Assembly (NCBI GenBank): GCA_903789635.1
Contig: CAIFEY010000026.1
Span: 1-43,336 of the forward strand
DNA length: 43,336 nt
From: an uncultured Eubacteriaceae bacterium
Lineage (GTDB): Bacteria > Bacillota > Clostridia > Peptostreptococcales > Anaerovoracaceae
Direction of reading: 5' to 3'
Under the pieces are notes generated by a model that was not told the DNA's origin, did not search any database, and saw only the letters and a program-made list of their open reading frames with translations. The translations under genes and the position numbers were made by a program. Below, one piece after another: positions 15,923 to 23,541 of the stretch (position 1 is its first letter; each line of letters opens with the position of its first letter).

Positions 15923-17797
15923 ATGAACTTAACAAAGAAGCTGGCGGCAGTCCTGCTGTCAGTTCTGATGGCGGTCGTGTTTATGCCGGCGATTGCGTTC
16001 GCGGATGATGCGAGCCCGACAAACATCACGTCCAGCAATGCGGCGTCTCTGACGGAGGGTAATTACGAGGTTACATCTTCGTATAAGAGTGCCGACCTTG
16101 TCGTCAAATCTGGTACAGTAGGCATTACCTTAAATGATGACCTGACGGGCAGCATCACCGTTAACGATGGCGCAACCCTCAACCTGAACCTGAACGGGCA
16201 CAACATCACGTCTACGACGAAGACGGCGGTCCTGAACAAGGGAACTCTGACTGTAACCGGCAGCGGCACCGTATCGACGAGCGCTGCAGGGATGGCAGCG
16301 GTCGGAAACATCCCGGGGGCGACCTGTGAACTGAAGGGCGGAAACTACACGACTAGTGAATGGTATGTCATCAGGAATATGGGAAAGATGGACATCTACA
16401 GTCCAACAGAAATTACTGGACCGAGCGCGTCCCTTAGCGATGGCAGTAAGCCTTCTATCATACATAATGGATGGCAAATTGAAAACCCGAGTACAGCAGA
16501 TGATATCGGCAATGTACATTACACTCATCAGGAAAATCAGACTGCCGTACTGAATATCCACGGCGGCAAATTCACGGTTACGAGCGCTTCACTGGGCATC
16601 AAGAATATCGCCTTCGGAACGATGACTATCGACGATGGTACCTTCGAGTCGAATCATTCCTCTTTAGTTCAGAATACTAGCAATTTGACTGTTAACGGCG
16701 GATCCTTTACCGGCACCTATGGACTCTATAACTATAGATATAGCGGTGATTCTGCTGAGTACAGGGCATATAATCCGGGAAAACTGACGATCAACGGCGG
16801 TGAGTTTACCAACAAGCAAACCTTGGATGATAAACCTGCTAAAGAATATATAGTTGGCGACGTAACAGCGAGCGCTGGCGTGAACGATACGGTTCTCGAC
16901 ACAACTCCGGAATCGTCTATTCAAATCAACGGCGGAACCTTTAACCGTCATATTCTGGAAGCAGCCTCCGCGACAGCAACGGACGCTGAGCGCACAACCT
17001 TAGACGCGAAGGTCATCCCATCCACAGTTGCTGTGGCAGTAGTCACTACGAATTCCACAGCTGCAACCAAAAATGCTTCGCGCGCAGCCAAGGCCGTAAA
17101 GCGCAATGCATCGACAGACACGGAGACGAAGTACGCCATCGGCCAGAAAGCGATCGAGGAGGCTGCGCAGCAGCCAGACGTGATCGTCGAAATCCAGAGC
17201 GGCAGCGTTGAACTTACGAACGTAAAGGCAGTCGTAAGGAATGCTGCGACCAATACAACGGGTACGGTCACGGTCGACAACTACCAGGTTAAGGCAAATG
17301 AGAGCGTCGCGGGATCGGCAGGAGCTGCTGCCAACCTGCAGAGCACGATCAACAGCCTTCAGGCGCAGCTGACCAGCGCGCTGAATACCAACACGGCTAA
17401 CACCAAGCAGATCGCCGACCTGAAGGCACAGATTGCCAAAGCGCAGGCAGACCTTAAGACCGTACAGGCTTCCCTGGCACAGGCACAGAACGATGCGGGC
17501 AAGTACGCTGCAGTTCAGCAGGTCACCGAGGTAACGGCCAAGGCTGGCAAGAATAAAGCGACGCTGACATGGGCGTCCCTCGGCACCAACGTGACCGGCT
17601 ACAAGATCTACCGCAAGACGGCGGGCGGCAGCTACAAGCTGGTGAAGAAGATCACTAAGGCCACGACGACCAAGTGGACGAATAAGAACCTGAAGAAGGG
17701 CAAGACTTACTACTTCCGCATCAAGGGCTACAGGAACGTTGACGGCGGACAGCTGTGGGGAACGAGCTCTGCAACTGTTAAAGTCAAGGTAAAATAA
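15923..17797 (+). CDS. Secreted beta-helix-like protein with coiled coil and C-terminal FnIII domain
   Basis: 624 residues from the ATG preceded by AAAGGAGAG; the frame is open further upstream, but that part is the structured leader. The Sec signal peptide (MNLTKKLAAVLLSVLMAVVF, cut near AFA-DD) is followed by ~430 residues of short glycine-rich repeats (TINGGEF, TVNGGSF, NIHGGKF) typical of right-handed parallel beta-helices. A coiled coil rich in Ala, Gln and Leu (~469-529) and a fibronectin type III domain (~535-624, ending VKVKVK) complete it. There is no LPxTG motif or membrane anchor, so it is either released or held by the FnIII domain or coiled coil. The last ~189 codons are identical to those of the gene at 19389. 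Binding partner unknown; probably a surface or adhesion protein. Confidence 0.8.
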   Translation: MNLTKKLAAVLLSVLMAVVFMPAIAFADDASPTNITSSNAASLTEGNYEVTSSYKSADLVVKSGTVGITLNDDLTGSITVNDGATLNLNLNGHNITSTTKTAVLNKGTLTVTGSGTVSTSAAGMAAVGNIPGATCELKGGNYTTSEWYVIRNMGKMDIYSPTEITGPSASLSDGSKPSIIHNGWQIENPSTADDIGNVHYTHQENQTAVLNIHGGKFTVTSASLGIKNIAFGTMTIDDGTFESNHSSLVQNTSNLTVNGGSFTGTYGLYNYRYSGDSAEYRAYNPGKLTINGGEFTNKQTLDDKPAKEYIVGDVTASAGVNDTVLDTTPESSIQINGGTFNRHILEAASATATDAERTTLDAKVIPSTVAVAVVTTNSTAATKNASRAAKAVKRNASTDTETKYAIGQKAIEEAAQQPDVIVEIQSGSVELTNVKAVVRNAATNTTGTVTVDNYQVKANESVAGSAGAAANLQSTINSLQAQLTSALNTNTANTKQIADLKAQIAKAQADLKTVQASLAQAQNDAGKYAAVQQVTEVTAKAGKNKATLTWASLGTNVTGYKIYRKTAGGSYKLVKKITKATTTKWTNKNLKKGKTYYFRIKGYRNVDGGQLWGTSSATVKVKVK

Positions 17798-17932
17798 ACA
17801 CGGGCGCCCTAAGCAAGCGAATTACGGACAACAGAAGCCCCCAGGGAAACACGGGCATCCGAAGCGCGCTAGGTCCTCGTGACAGACAATTTTATACTCA
17901 GAACTCAAGGGATTTCGGGAGTTGCACTAAGA
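17231..17932. repeat. 702-bp exact duplication, copy 1
   Basis: It appears identical to 20589-21290 (offset 3358). It covers the 3' part of the secreted-protein gene (coiled coil and FnIII) and ~135 bp of downstream DNA, with a sharp boundary on the left. This indicates very recent gene conversion or segmental duplication. Confidence 0.85.
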
Positions 17933-17933
17933 G
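17847..17933 (+). repeat. Left half of an AACACGGGC palindromic element
   Basis: This is the left arm of the element seen in full at 21205-21378, cut at its centre (GTTGCACTAA). It is followed at once by a complete, different copy at 17935, suggesting one element replaced the right arm of another. Confidence 0.7.
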
Positions 17934-17934
17934 A

Positions 17935-18109
17935 AAACACGGGCACCCTCAGCTCACTAGGTCCTCGTGACAGACAATTCCTTGCTCAGAACTCATAGGA
18001 TTTCGGGAGCTGCACTAAGAAAGAGTGCAGCTCCAACGAAATCCTGCTGTCGTTCTTCGCGGAATTGTATCTGTCACTGCGGAATCGCTAGCTGATGGTG
18101 CCTGTGTTT
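17935..18109 (+). repeat. AACACGGGC palindromic element, full copy a
   Basis: A 175-bp imperfect palindrome. The ends are AACACGGGCACC and GGTGCCTGTGTTT, the subterminal arms CTCAGCT and AGCTGAT, then blocks with GTGACAGACAATTCC and GGAATTGTATCTGTCAC, and a central hairpin GAGCTGCACT/AGTGCAGCTC. No open frame. It behaves like a MITE or a long structured RNA. Confidence 0.78.
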
Positions 18110-18127
18110 CAGTGTTTTTGGCTTATT

Positions 18128-18498
18128 GGTTGGCGGGGGATTGTGATTGTTCGCGGGCATAAGGGCGGGCGAGGCGGTATGAGGAAAGAGGTACGCTTCC
18201 TCGATGGGCTCGGAAGCGAATTGCAGCTGTCGCATGCGATGGCGCCCGTGGTTTTGTTTTTTTGATTTATGGTTGGCGGGGGATCAACGGTTGATCGAGG
18301 CGGTAATGGTAGTCGGGGCCATATGCAGTGTCGATGTTCGGCAGGGGGCAGCCATTGGTCTAGGCGGTAAAGGAGGTCGGGGATGTGTGAGGTTATTGTT
18401 CGGCGGGGGCGCATGGCCGCTGGCGCGGGGAAGTGGAAAAGGTAGAACTCGGTGAGCGCAGGGCTTCTCGAGTTCTTCGATTTTTCAGGAAGGTTGCC
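18128..18498. repeat. G-rich repeat block 1, copy A
   Basis: About 370 bp matching 21446-21816 with only about three differences (offset 3318). It contains the sub-repeat GGTTGGCGGGGGAT at 18128 and again near 18271. The reverse complement of its left edge occurs near 22630-22676 and 23080-23126, next to AACACG elements in the opposite orientation. Confidence 0.8.
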
Positions 18499-18561
18499 GG
18501 ATCCTCGGCGTGGCTCGGATCCGGGATTGTAGCGCGGCGACGGCATGAATGCGGTCGCCGC
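18497..18561. repeat. Variable hairpin segment, copy A
   Basis: Two perfect hairpins: CCGGATCC (18497-18504)/GGATCCGG (18517-18524) and GCGGCGAC (18534-18541)/GTCGCCGC (18554-18561). The corresponding place in copy B (21816-22024) has five different hairpins, while the flanks on both sides are conserved. Confidence 0.7.
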
Positions 18562-18562
18562 G

Positions 18563-19099
18563 GGAAGGAAGGAATTGGACGTCGCTGTCGCTTTGGTCCA
18601 ATTCCCTTGATATCGCGGCGCGCCGTACTAAAGGAAGAGGCGCACCGGGGGCGCGGCGGCGCAGGATGGCAGAAACGAGGGCGCCGCTGCGTCCCTTGTC
18701 GGAAAGGCCCCACTGAAAAGCAGAATTTCCGAATGGTAAAAAATTAACTCGGAATTCAGGGAGTCTTTATGCAAATTTCCGAAAAGACGCGACGGCAGAC
18801 CCGACTGCCGAGTATTGGTGTGTCCACAATTGATTGGAATCGACGGCATTATAGGTATAATTTCTGGGATCTGGATGCAGGGAGACAGCAGATGTGCGAT
18901 TATCGCTGGGATAACGGTGGTAAAGATGACCGTTGCGGAGGCGACGATCATGAAATCGTTGTGATCACAGCGTGGAAGCTTCGGAATTTGCCGCTTAGGG
19001 AGGGTGTTTTCCGACAAAATAGATAGTGAGTTCGGAAATTGGAAAATTGAAGGGAGATATTCCTAAGAAAATGGGAATAGCTGGTGAATGTTGTATACC
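18563..19099. repeat. Repeat block 2, copy A
   Basis: Similar to 22026-22566, but more diverged than block 1. It begins with a hairpin, GAATTGGAC (18572-18580)/GTCCAATTC (18596-18604), and runs to GGTGAATGTTGTATACCTGG. One plus-strand frame is open in both copies (18769-19026, 22280-22630), but most differences between them change amino acids, so it is taken as non-coding. Confidence 0.7.
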
Positions 19100-19121
19100 T
19101 GGTTTGTCCCCCGCTATTTGC

Positions 19122-19165
19122 CGCCCCGCGGTCAGAAGAAATTCTGGTAGCGGGGATCTTTGTCA
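19122..19165 (+). terminator. Nested-hairpin terminator before the second secreted-protein gene
   Basis: CCCCGC (19124-19129) pairs with GCGGGG (19150-19155) around the same inner CAGAA-GAAA-TTCTG hairpin as at 15627. The downstream T-tract is weak (ATCTTTGTCATTT). Confidence 0.65.
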
Positions 19166-19211
19166 TTTGGGAAACTAATAGCTGAACAATATGTTTAATA
19201 GGTAAATAATG

Positions 19212-19240
19212 TTGAGGATTGAGATCATGAGAGATATAAT
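19212..19240 (+). promoter_or_regulatory. Promoter of the second beta-helix/FnIII gene
   Basis: TTGAGG (19212-19217), a 17-base spacer and TATAAT (19235-19240). Downstream, GTGTAATTATTTTTGC is shared exactly with the leader of the gene at 15923. Confidence 0.75.
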
Positions 19241-19242
19241 AA

Positions 19243-19388
19243 AAAGCGTGTAATTATTTTTGCAGCGGATTATTTCCCTTCGGAAGGGTCTGCTGCCGTC
19301 GACACCAGCGGCAGTGGAGATCCGTGTCGAAGAGATATTGTAGTGCTGCGATGCGGCAGCCTTGCGATATTGGTGAAAGGAGAGAACG
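19243..19388 (+). promoter_or_regulatory. Structured 5' leader, three-way junction, copy 2
   Basis: CGGAT (19266-19270)/ATCCG (19320-19324) encloses CCCTT-CGG-AAGGG (19276-19288) and CTGCCG (19293-19298)/CGGCAG (19309-19314) with loop TCGACACCAG. Compared with the leader at 15775, the second hairpin changes T-A to C-G and the first is replaced by a different stem, so pairing rather than sequence is kept. The loop TCGACACCA is unchanged. Confidence 0.6.
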
Positions 19389-21155
19389 ATGAATCTAACA
19401 AAGAAAGCGGCGGCAGTCCTTCTGTCCGTCCTGATGGCGATCGCGTTTATGCCGGCGGTCGCGTTTGCGGCGGATGCTGTCAAGATTGATCCAGCATCAG
19501 GAACGTATACAATATCATCTGGTGGAACCTACTACCTCGATGATGACTTCACCGGTCAGATCGTTGTCGATTCCAGTGACGCAGTAACACTGTCATTGGG
19601 AACGCATAGCGTGACGAATACGAATGGTGATGCGATTGTAAATCAGGGGACGGGGACGCTGACCATCACCGGAACCGGAACGGTAACCGGATCAAAATTT
19701 GCGCTTGGAAACGCACCGAATGCGAGCTGCATTGTGAACGGTGGGACTTATATTTCGACGGGTACCTCTATATCCTATTCGATTGTAAACGTGGGAACGA
19801 TGACCATCAACGATGGTGTTGAAGTGACAGCAGGAGCTGGTAATGTATCTTCTCTGATAGACAACGGATATGCCAACCCGACGGTTACGCTGGGAACGAA
19901 AACGTATGCATCCAGCGCCACACCAAAGACAGAAATGACGATCAACGGCGGAAAGTTTTACTTTGGGGCCGGAGGAAGCACCGATAAATCTCCTGTTAAA
20001 AATGATGATTTCGGCTATATGACGATCAATGGCGGAACGTTTGACGCCACGACGAATTATCCGGAGACCGAGGGAATGTATAACGGCAAAGGAGCACCTG
20101 CCGCCATGAACTGGTGCCACATGACGATTAATGGTGGATCTTTCAAGGGAGCGGTCGCTGCGGTGTCTAACTTCTTCAATCCTAAGGATATGGCGATGGA
20201 GCCAGGCGATTTAGTGATTAATGGCGGTACCTTCGAGAATGCGGGAACAGCCTATGCGTACGGAGTCCTTTCGAGACAGTACAACAGCAGATATGATACG
20301 CCGGTGAACAACACCCCTGTAAAGGTTTACGGCGGAACATTTAACCGGCCGTTAGCAGAGGGAATGCTCGCGAACAGCGACATCCCGGTGGCTGAGGTCA
20401 CTGCAGCTTCAACTGCAGCTTCAACTAAAAATACTTCGCGCGCAGCCAAGGTCGTAAAGCGCAATGCATCGACGGACACGGAGACGAAGTACGCGATTGG
20501 TGAGAAGGCGATCCAGAAGGCCGCAGAGCAGCCGAATGTAATCGTTGAGATTCAGAGCGGCAGCGTCGCGCTGACTAATGTCCAGGCGGTCGTAAGGAAT
20601 GCTGCGACCAATACAACGGGTACGGTCACGGTCGACAACTACCAGGTTAAGGCAAATGAGAGCGTCGCGGGATCGGCAGGAGCTGCTGCCAACCTGCAGA
20701 GCACGATCAACAGCCTTCAGGCGCAGCTGACCAGCGCGCTGAATACCAACACGGCTAACACCAAGCAGATCGCCGACCTGAAGGCACAGATTGCCAAAGC
20801 GCAGGCAGACCTTAAGACCGTACAGGCTTCCCTGGCACAGGCACAGAACGATGCGGGCAAGTACGCTGCAGTTCAGCAGGTCACCGAGGTAACGGCCAAG
20901 GCTGGCAAGAATAAAGCGACGCTGACATGGGCGTCCCTCGGCACCAACGTGACCGGCTACAAGATCTACCGCAAGACGGCGGGCGGCAGCTACAAGCTGG
21001 TGAAGAAGATCACTAAGGCCACGACGACCAAGTGGACGAATAAGAACCTGAAGAAGGGCAAGACTTACTACTTCCGCATCAAGGGCTACAGGAACGTTGA
21101 CGGCGGACAGCTGTGGGGAACGAGCTCTGCAACTGTTAAAGTCAAGGTAAAATAA
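19389..21155 (+). CDS. Secreted beta-helix-like protein with coiled coil and FnIII domain, paralogue 2
   Basis: 588 residues, preceded by AAAGGAGAG. The signal peptide (MNLTKKAAAVLLSVLMAIAF, cut near AFA-AD) is followed by beta-helix-like repeats with MTINGG, LVINGGTF and VYGGTF. A coiled coil (~433-493) and an FnIII domain (~499-588) follow. The region from ~401 to the end is identical to the gene at 15923, whereas the N-terminal repeat domain is clearly different. That suggests a variable head on a constant stalk. It lacks an LPxTG motif. The N-terminal half may bind a ligand; no catalytic motif was recognised. Confidence 0.8.
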   Translation: MNLTKKAAAVLLSVLMAIAFMPAVAFAADAVKIDPASGTYTISSGGTYYLDDDFTGQIVVDSSDAVTLSLGTHSVTNTNGDAIVNQGTGTLTITGTGTVTGSKFALGNAPNASCIVNGGTYISTGTSISYSIVNVGTMTINDGVEVTAGAGNVSSLIDNGYANPTVTLGTKTYASSATPKTEMTINGGKFYFGAGGSTDKSPVKNDDFGYMTINGGTFDATTNYPETEGMYNGKGAPAAMNWCHMTINGGSFKGAVAAVSNFFNPKDMAMEPGDLVINGGTFENAGTAYAYGVLSRQYNSRYDTPVNNTPVKVYGGTFNRPLAEGMLANSDIPVAEVTAASTAASTKNTSRAAKVVKRNASTDTETKYAIGEKAIQKAAEQPNVIVEIQSGSVALTNVQAVVRNAATNTTGTVTVDNYQVKANESVAGSAGAAANLQSTINSLQAQLTSALNTNTANTKQIADLKAQIAKAQADLKTVQASLAQAQNDAGKYAAVQQVTEVTAKAGKNKATLTWASLGTNVTGYKIYRKTAGGSYKLVKKITKATTTKWTNKNLKKGKTYYFRIKGYRNVDGGQLWGTSSATVKVKVK

Positions 21156-21290
21156 ACACGGGCGCCCTAAGCAAGCGAATTACGGACAACAGAAGCCCCC
21201 AGGGAAACACGGGCATCCGAAGCGCGCTAGGTCCTCGTGACAGACAATTTTATACTCAGAACTCAAGGGATTTCGGGAGTTGCACTAAAA
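20589..21290. repeat. 702-bp exact duplication, copy 2
   Basis: Partner of 17231-17932, covering the coiled coil, the FnIII domain and downstream DNA. Here the identity ends inside a complete palindromic element, while in copy 1 it ends in a half element. Confidence 0.85.
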
Positions 21291-21378
21291 GGAGTGCAAC
21301 TCCAACGAAATCCCTTTTTCGTTCTTCGTAAAATTGTATCTGTCACTGCGGAATCGCTTGCTTCGGATACCCGTGTTT
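21205..21378 (+). repeat. AACACGGGC palindromic element, full copy b
   Basis: 174 bp. Ends AAACACGGGCATCCGAAGC and GCTTCGGATACCCGTGTTT; centre GAGTTGCACT/AGTGCAACTC. The subterminal pair CCGAAGC/GCTTCGG differs from copies a, c and e but pairs perfectly. Confidence 0.8.
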
Positions 21379-21445
21379 TGGGAGCTTTATGCGTCCGTAA
21401 TTCGGTCGCTGATGGCGGTCGTGTTTTCGTGTTTTTTTGATTTAT

Positions 21446-21816
21446 GGTTGGCGGGGGATTGTGATTGTTCGCGGGCATAAGGGCGGGCGAGGCGGTATGA
21501 GGAAAGAGGTACGCTTCCTCGATGGGCTCGGAAGCGAATTGCAGCTGTCGCATGCGATGGCGCCCGTGGTTTTGTTTTTTTGATTTATGGTTGGCGGGGG
21601 ATCAACGGTTGATCGAGGCGGTAATGGTAGTCGGGGCCATATGCAGTGTCGATGTTCGGCAGGGGGCAGCCATTGGTCTAGGCGGTAAAGGAGGTCGGGG
21701 ATGTGTGAGGTTATTGTTCGGCGGGGGCGCATGGCCGCTGACGCGGGGAAGTGGAAAAGGTAGAACTCGGTCAGCGCAGGGCTTCCCGAGTTCTTCGATT
21801 TTTCAGGAAGGTTGCC
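21446..21816. repeat. G-rich repeat block 1, copy B
   Basis: Matches 18128-18498 with about three substitutions. The junctions on both sides differ from copy A. Confidence 0.8.
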
Positions 21817-22024
21817 ACCGGACGGCGCGGGGCTTGTCCGGTGACTCTTTATTATATTAAATGTGGGAGGATGCTCAGCTGGTTTGCTTCGCATCCTCCT
21901 ATTATCTTTGCCGCACTTCGTGCGGCAGGGTGGGAGAATGCTCAACCGTGTCGCTGGCGCGCCCGGTTTCGCATTCTCCTTGATCAAGCGGCCGCCCGCT
22001 TTAACTGGGGCTGCGGGCAGGCCG
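21816..22024. repeat. Variable hairpin segment, copy B (five hairpins)
   Basis: The arms are: CACCGGAC/GTCCGGTG (21816-21843), GGAGGATGC/GCATCCTCC (21866-21899), GCCGCAC/GTGCGGC (21910-21926), GGAGAATGC/GCATTCTCC (21933-21979) and CGGCCGCCCGC/GCGGGC-A-GGCCG (21989-22024). All stems are perfect apart from one bulge, and all differ. Copy A has two other hairpins in the same place. Confidence 0.75.
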
Positions 22025-22025
22025 A

Positions 22026-22566
22026 AGGAAGGAATTGGACGTCGCTGCCGCTTTGGTCCAATTCCCTTGATTTCTCGGCGCGCCGTACAAATGGAAGAGG
22101 CGCACCGGGGGCGCGGCGGCGCAGGATAGCAGAAACGAGGGCGCCGCTGCGTCCCTTGTCGGAAACGACCCACTGAAAAGCAGAGTTTCCGAATGTTAAA
22201 AAAATAACTCGGAATTCGTGGGGTCTTAATTCAAATTTCCGAAAAGACGAGACAGCAGACCCGACTGCAGAGTATTGTTGTGTTCGCAATTGATTGGAAT
22301 CGACGGCATTATAGGTATAATTTCTGGGATCTGGACGCAGGGAGACAGCAGATGTGCGATCATCCCTTACATAACGGTGGTAAAGATGACCGCTGCGGAG
22401 ACGACAAGCATGAAATCGTTGTGATCACAGCGTGGAAGCTTCGGAATTCACCGTTTAGGGAGGGCGTTATCCGACAAAATAGACGTGAGTTCGGAAATCG
22501 GGAAATTGGGTGGGATATTCCTAAGAAAATGGGAATAACTGGTGAATGTTGTATACCTGGTTTATC
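22026..22566. repeat. Repeat block 2, copy B
   Basis: Diverged partner of 18563-19099, starting with the same GAATTGGAC/GTCCAATTC hairpin. It ends near GTTGTATACCTGG, after which the copies part: copy A leads to a terminator and promoter, copy B to more repeats. Confidence 0.7.
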
Positions 22567-22668
22567 TCCCGGTATTTTTTATCTCGCAGTCCCTCATGCG
22601 ACCCCCGACTGCCATTACCCCCGCGAATAATCACAATCCCCCGCCTACCATTAAAGCAAAAAAACACG

Positions 22669-22797
22669 AAAACACGCGCGCCCTCAGCGAACGTTTCCGC
22701 AGTGACAGCTACAATTCCGCGAAGAACGAAATCCAAGGAGTTCTGAGCAAGGAATTGTCTGTCGCGAGGACCTAGAGAGCTGAGGGTGCCCGTGTTT
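22669..22797 (-). repeat. AACACG palindromic element, copy c (centre deleted)
   Basis: 129 bp. Ends AAACACGCGCGCCCTCAGC and GCTGAGGGTGCCCGTGTTT. The central GTTGCACT hairpin is absent. Another right arm follows at 22804-22885 (ending AGGGTGCCCGTGTTT). Confidence 0.7.
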
Positions 22798-22803
22798 TCT
22801 ACT

Positions 22804-22885
22804 TAGTGCGACTCCCGAAATCCAACGAGCTCTGCGTATGGAATTGTCAGTCGCGAGGACTAGTGAGCCTAGGGTGCCCGTGTTT
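22804..22885 (-). repeat. Half AACACGGGC element
   Basis: Right arm only: TAGTGCGACTCCCGAAATCC, then GGAATTGTCAGTCGCGAGGAC, ending GGTGCCCGTGTTT. Its central half-palindrome lies at the left edge with no partner. Confidence 0.65.
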
Positions 22886-23119
22886 CAATGCTCCTTTGCG
22901 GGAACGCATCGCACGCAAACGGCGATCTTCTCCAACAATCCCGCTTCCGAGACCCGCCATACGACTTGCGGCAAACCAATCGAGCTTCGCTTATAACTCG
23001 CGAATCGTGAGGGCAACTGCATAAGGAAGCGTACCTCTTACACCATACTCCCTTCGCCCAGCCTTTACAGCCTCTAACAATCACAATCCCCCCGCCTACC
23101 ATTAAAGCAAAAAAACACG

Positions 23120-23186
23120 AAAACACGGGCGCCCTCAGCGAACGTTTCCGCAGTGACAGCTACAATTCCACGCGGAACGAAATCAT
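23120..23186 (-). repeat. Half AACACGGGC element, copy d
   Basis: Left arm only: AAACACGGGCGCCCTCAGCG, GTGACAGCTACAATTCC, CGGAACGAAATC. It and the ~40 bp before it closely match the start of copy c at 22630-22735. Confidence 0.65.
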
Positions 23187-23307
23187 ACCTATTCCCTCAA
23201 ACAGCCCCGCGGCCGCCTTCAAAGCCGCGCTCAATCATAACCCCGCCAACATAAAGCCCAACACACGTGCGCCATCAGCATATGGCTTCGCGCTACAGGA
23301 TATACCA

Positions 23308-23481
23308 AAACACGGGCACCAGAAGTGAGCGATTTCGCAGTGACAGTGAGAATTCTGCGCGGAACGAAAGCAGGATTTCGTTGGAGTTGCACTCCATATT
23401 AGTGCAACTCCCGAAATCCAATGAGTTCCAAGCAAAGAATTCTCTGTCACGAGGACTAGCGAACTTCTGGTGCCCGTGTTC
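23308..23481 (-). repeat. AACACGGGC palindromic element, full copy e
   Basis: 174 bp. The terminal inverted repeats are perfect over 18 bp (AACACGGGCACCAGAAGT and ACTTCTGGTGCCCGTGTT); centre GAGTTGCACT/AGTGCAACTC. This is the best preserved copy and lies 60 bp beyond the pirin stop codon. Confidence 0.82.
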
Positions 23482-23541
23482 TTGCGTATACAATTGTAAA
23501 GTGCGAAGCCCTTGCGAGTTGATGGCGCCCGTGTACGGCCA

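Larger units (their letters stand above)
17798..19388. other. 1.6-kb non-coding region between two secreted-protein genes
   Basis: No gene is supported; open frames on both strands overlap palindromes and have no ribosome binding sites. From left to right it holds palindromic elements (17847-18109), a G-rich repeat block (18128-18498), two perfect hairpins (18497-18561), a second repeat block (18563-19099), a terminator (19122-19165), a promoter (19212-19240) and a leader. Runs of GGG to GGGGG at 18131-18175 would allow a G-quadruplex. Confidence 0.7.
21156..23541. other. 2.4-kb non-coding region rich in palindromic repeats
   Basis: No gene is supported. It contains element copy b (21205-21378), repeat block 1 copy B (21446-21816), a variable hairpin segment (21816-22024), repeat block 2 copy B (22026-22566), then elements c, d and e and half copies between 22669 and 23481. 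A relative of the 124-bp unit of 332-703 lies near 22955-23025. The elements after 22600 are accompanied by the reverse complement of the G-rich edge (CCCCGCCTACCATTAAAGC), so this arm is inverted relative to 17.9-21.5 kb. Confidence 0.7.

Noticed and set aside
18769-19026. Plus-strand open frame with a related frame at 22280-22630
   Set aside because: The two copies share protein-like stretches, but most differences change amino acids, the copies have different starts and ends, and there is no ribosome binding site. Better explained as duplicated non-coding DNA.
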